A stretch of 25,757 nucleotides of DNA, from the NCBI RefSeq assembly GCF_001949145.1, contig NW_019091366.1, positions 928,492 through 954,248 of the forward strand, written 5' to 3'. A program made the position numbers and the translations under genes. This document shows, in pieces, positions 21,867-25,757 of this stretch. Numbering within the stretch: position 1 is the stretch's first letter; every line of letters starts with the position of its first letter. The notes beneath the pieces are model-generated. The model was given only the letters and a program-made list of their open reading frames with translations, did not search any database and was not told the origin of the DNA. Source of the stretch: Acanthaster planci (Eukaryota; Echinodermata; Asteroidea; Valvatida; Acanthasteridae).

Positions 21867-24800
21867 GTGAGTAGCGATGGGATTTTAAAAGGAGTTTTGT
21901 TAACGTTGGTTATCGGCAGCTTGCTACTTATGTTTTGATATCTTGTTTCAGAATCCACAGTTACGGTGACCGTGGACATAGTGGAGGAGTATGTTTTGAA
22001 CTGAATACCAAAGACAAACTCAAAGGTCGTGTTTCACATGTATTTAAGCACATTCTTTGAAAAGAGGAACAACGATATTTGACGGAGAAAACAAGGAGAA
22101 ACAGAAATTACAATGGCTTTCCACTCTCAGGTCATGCCAGGTTTTTTTTGGGGGGGGGGTCTTCCTTTTACATAGCTGAAAGATTGAGAAGTGTTTTGAG
22201 GAAAATGTTGCTGGGAAATGTGAAATTCTTACCAATTTTAGCTGTGCATATCTATGTTAAGTAGCTGTGTGCCAAACTTAAGTCGGGATTGTCTTCTTGT
22301 ATGTGCAATCCAACTTCGAATCATTGTCCTTTGACAAAGAGTAACATGAATAACCATCATAACTTTGATTTGATTGCTGGCTCTTTCACATCAGAATTGC
22401 ACACACCTCAGCTGTCTATTTAAGTGTATAAATTTCTAATTGTTTTAAAAAGACTAACTTTGTGATTTTTTTGGTACTTGCTGGATTTAGTGCGATTGTT
22501 TTCTAAGTGCACGGTCTGTTATATGCCCCAGTCATTTTTGAACCTTTCTTTAAAATAAATGCTTCATTGAAACAGCTGGGTTACCACAGGGGTCCCCTAT
22601 TGTATACAAATTTAATGCATCATTTGTATCTGATGCCTAATATGATTACTCTGTCAATTTAGAGTGTGCATATACCGGCACATGTAATTTGTTTTCATAA
22701 GTTGCCGCTCAGCCTTACCTTGAGTCATGCTTGAGTAAATTGAATTGTGCCTCACATTGAACTTAATCCTATTACTGTACAAGTGACTCCAGTATTCAGT
22801 CTTTGTCAGAACTCTTCACGTACGTTGTACACGCCTTTATTCATTTAGTCTATTACTAGTGGAGGCAACATTTGTCTGTTATTGTGTACATATGTCTATA
22901 ATCTAGACAGGTATGTTTAGTGTACTATACATGTTCTGATAACTTAAACGACTGATCTGTTGTATCGGTCACACATCAGTTGAACAGTCTGTTTGACAAT
23001 AGAGACTGTTGAATTTTTTGAAAGGAGTAAAGTTGTCCAGTTATACATGTTGTATGCATCAGTTGTCACTTCCTGCAAAGGTATTAGTTGGGTAGAGCAC
23101 CAAAATGCAATGTCATTTAGAATCAGAAGCACCGTACAAACAAATGGAGTATACGCGTGTGTTGGTTCACACGTTGGTTCTCGTGCTCATGCCTTTTACA
23201 CTATATAATTGCGCATGCGATGAATTCATTTTAATTTCAAAACGTTTAATATCATAATGTATCTGTGCTTGAATACATGTTCATGTGAAAAAGATGTACA
23301 TGTATGTACATGTACAAGGCACATGTAATTCATCCATGATACATTGACCCTGCGACAGCACATCAGTGACAGCAATGACCCTCAAATGCAACATTTAAGC
23401 TTAAAGTCCTGCTGACCAGAAATTCAAATACAGGCATAGCCTGTGTAATTTTTGTTGTTTCACTGAAAAACCTGACACCCAGCATACTGTACATGTATAT
23501 GTTTGCAATGTGAATTTCTTGACAAAACGATTATCATTGTTCAGAACAAAATGTTCTAAACCAATTGCGCATAGTGTAGCTTGTTCAAAGTACAGCTATC
23601 CCACCTCACAGTGTATGCATGTGGATTAAGCAGTCCTTGGATTCCTACGTATTTGTCTCCATAAAATCAACAGGCCCATGAGTCATTTACAGTACATGTA
23701 CATGTACATGCAACTGACCTCTGTAACACCAAAGGAAGTGGCTCACCCTTGTCAAATCAGTTCATTTCTGAGTATACACATGCATAGGTATCATAAAACA
23801 AACAACGGCTGAGGGGGCAGAGGTGAAAGGTTAGGTTATTCATATAGAGGGTTTGGATTAGTGCCCTTTGGACACCTGTGGTATACCACATTATTACTAG
23901 GCCTGATAAATTTATGAAGCACAGCTTATCTGAAAGACCTTAAAATGGTGAACACACTACATGTATGTACATGTACAGCACATGTAGGTGTATTCAAAGT
24001 GTAGCCATTTACTTGCTGTTATATAGATTGGGTTGCACTATTTAGAAAACTGCATTTAAGTGCATTAAACATGAAGAAACATTTTTGTGCATTTTATACC
24101 CTTTGGTTCCTCATTGAAATTATTGAAATTGTCAATTTTGAACCTTGTCACTGGGAAATGTACATGAATGATTCTGATTGGTGCTTCTGTTTTTGCATTT
24201 GATGGTAATGTCTTGAGAGCACTGGTGCATGCAATTTGTACTCTGAATTTCTACTTTTTTGAAATGAAAATCAAATCTATTTAATTTGGTACAAGCTGAG
24301 GATGCAGTTGAGAAATCTAGGACCGCATCAGTTGTGCATTCATACATATCGGTACACTGTTCTTGCACAGAACATTGCACACAGCTCTACAGCAGTGTCA
24401 TTGTAGTGTCGGGCGACAGAAAGGGTCACGAATATACTACAGTACAAAAGGTTAATCTATGCATGATCCATGTGAGGATTAGGAGCTTTTTTGGACACAG
24501 TTGTTGTATGTGTATGTTGTGTTATTACCAGAGCAGCGGATATCATCCGAGTGTAAGAGTGCAGTGCACAGATTATCTTGTCAAGTGGTTTTAGCTGTCA
24601 TGTGAATAATACTGCTGTCAAAAGTGGGAAGAGTACATGTACATGTAAATGTCAGCCTACACGTACCAGTTACCATAGAGTATACAGTTTTGCTTTGATT
24701 TGAATACGACATTTCTTGATTTCACCAAGCCATGCCCTAAGCTAATGACTGTGTGTTGGTATTTTTGCATTGCACCTGTGTGAATTCCCGTTGTCCTCCT

Positions 24801-25757
24801 CTGTGCAGAAATCAATGTCACATTCTAAAACTTGGAATTCTCATTTGGACATTCAAGCTCTCTGTAAGTTGGCCTACATGTACATGTAGATTCCTCAGTC
24901 ATGAGAAATCCTTCAAATCTCTTATTAAATTTTGAAGGATCAAGGAAGTTTAATGACTGTTCAGAATTTCTTTAGGCAACATGTTTGATGCACCTCCACT
25001 TTAAAGTACATATATGTAACGATGGCAACTTGAACTGGCACATCCATCTGATCATGTCACATGTGCAGTGGTCACAAATGAAAATTTGCCTCACTTTAAA
25101 AACAAAAATGCATCAAGTTTCCCTATCAAATATCAGGCCAGCTACATGTATCATTGATCAGTTGAGAGTCAAAGAAAAGGAAAATTACAGTATTAAACTC
25201 ACAGAAAGAAAAACGTATCTGTAGGACGTAGTACCCAGTATATGAATGGTCACAGAATCGCGCTTTGCCCAAAGCAAACAGAACCGTGCAGTCTGCTCCT
25301 GTCAACTCTAATTATTTGGCGTCCTTTGCCAAAGCTGATAACAAATATTTTATTGAAAAAAGGGTCAGCTTGTATTCTCAAAATTATGCAATTCTAACAA
25401 AGTGCTGGTTTGTGGATTATTGTATGTACGTACATGAAGAGACTTCTAATGCCCATTAATTTGGAGCTGGAAAAAGAAGCTTCTTAAAACATAACAAATG
25501 GAATTAAGGGCAGGTAGAACATCGAAAATCTTTGCCCTTTGAATGTGTTTTAAGTATTCATCTACATATCTTGTGAGTCCAAAGTCTCCCTGTTGTTATA
25601 AAGTCCCAATGAGATCATATTTGAAGTGGGAGTTCCAAAAGTCAATTGTACATTTGTGCTTGAACTGAAATTTCAGACACCTTTTTCAATGGAAGTAAAA
25701 CTGTGCATGTATGTTTTATTTGCATTTACAATGAACTTGTACACGTACCTTGCATTG
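21867..25757 (+). other. Probable first intron of the gene starting at 21813
   Basis: After the gtgagt donor, the rest of the window is AT-rich, with chance open frames only (the longest is 102 codons at 24286-24594, with no recognisable domain and a cysteine-rich random look). It contains many ACATGTAC-type palindromes. No exon, RNA gene or element with clear ends was found. If the exon call is wrong, this is plain intergenic DNA. Confidence 0.4.
23296..24888. repeat. Dispersed ACATGTAC palindrome clusters
   Basis: Self-complementary runs of ACATGTAC occur at 23296-23315, 23692-23710, 23958-23976, 24633-24647 and 24875-24888, with many single ACATGTA copies around (for example 23322, 23491, 23979). 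Such runs were not noticed in the gene-rich left half. They look like short palindromic microsatellites. Confidence 0.7.

Noticed and set aside
21951-21968. Acceptor-like TTTCAG followed by AATCCACAGTTACGG as a second exon of the 21813 gene
   Set aside because: In the required phase it stops after five codons, and the other phases have no support.
24286-24594. 102-codon plus-strand open frame
   Set aside because: Composition looks random (many Cys, His and Val), with no domain, and a minus-strand frame overlaps it. There are no convincing splice sites in phase with the exon at 21813.

Overview
This is a eukaryotic, animal-type genomic window. Exons with GT/AG boundaries are separated by long AT-rich introns that hold SINE, LINE and inverted-repeat DNA-transposon remnants. 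The gene families, the intron density, a tRNA-derived SINE with a CORE/V-like tail and many ACATGTAC motifs suggest a marine invertebrate, possibly a deuterostome such as an echinoderm, hemichordate or cephalochordate. The species cannot be fixed from the sequence. One undetermined base (7718) and a one-base frame break in a C-rich exon suggest a draft assembly.

Layout. (1) 1-1783, plus strand: the last four exons of a gene whose C-terminus resembles DNAAF9 (C20orf194/Shulin), an axonemal dynein factor. A long 3' UTR follows, with AATAAA at 2881. (2) 3808-5694, minus strand: a complete four-exon gene for ATP synthase subunit e (ATP5ME/ATP5I, 68 aa), tail-to-tail with gene 1. (3) 5695-6009: a short divergent promoter. 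(4) 6010-17538, plus strand: a complete 15-exon gene for an ER glycerol-3-phosphate acyltransferase of the GPAT3/GPAT4 (AGPAT9/AGPAT6) family, 472 aa, with every acyltransferase motif intact. Its introns hold two inverted-repeat transposon candidates, a SINE and a 29-bp minisatellite. (5) 17539-21800: the GPAT 3' flank, a 757-bp pogo/Tigger-like non-autonomous transposon, gene-free AT-rich DNA, and a decayed non-LTR retrotransposon on the minus strand. (6) 21813-21866, plus strand: the probable first coding exon of another gene, otherwise outside the window. The remaining 3.9 kb looks like its first intron and carries clusters of ACATGTAC palindromes.

The genes are ordinary cell-biology genes: a ciliary dynein factor, a mitochondrial ATP synthase subunit and a glycerolipid synthesis enzyme. 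The only visible regulatory link is the roughly 315-bp divergent promoter shared by ATP5ME and GPAT. I found no convincing novel multi-gene system. The most notable items are the mobile-element structures, a possible alternative terminal exon and frame break in the DNAAF9-like gene, and an overlapping uORF at the GPAT start. Names rest on recalled family similarity, not on a database search.
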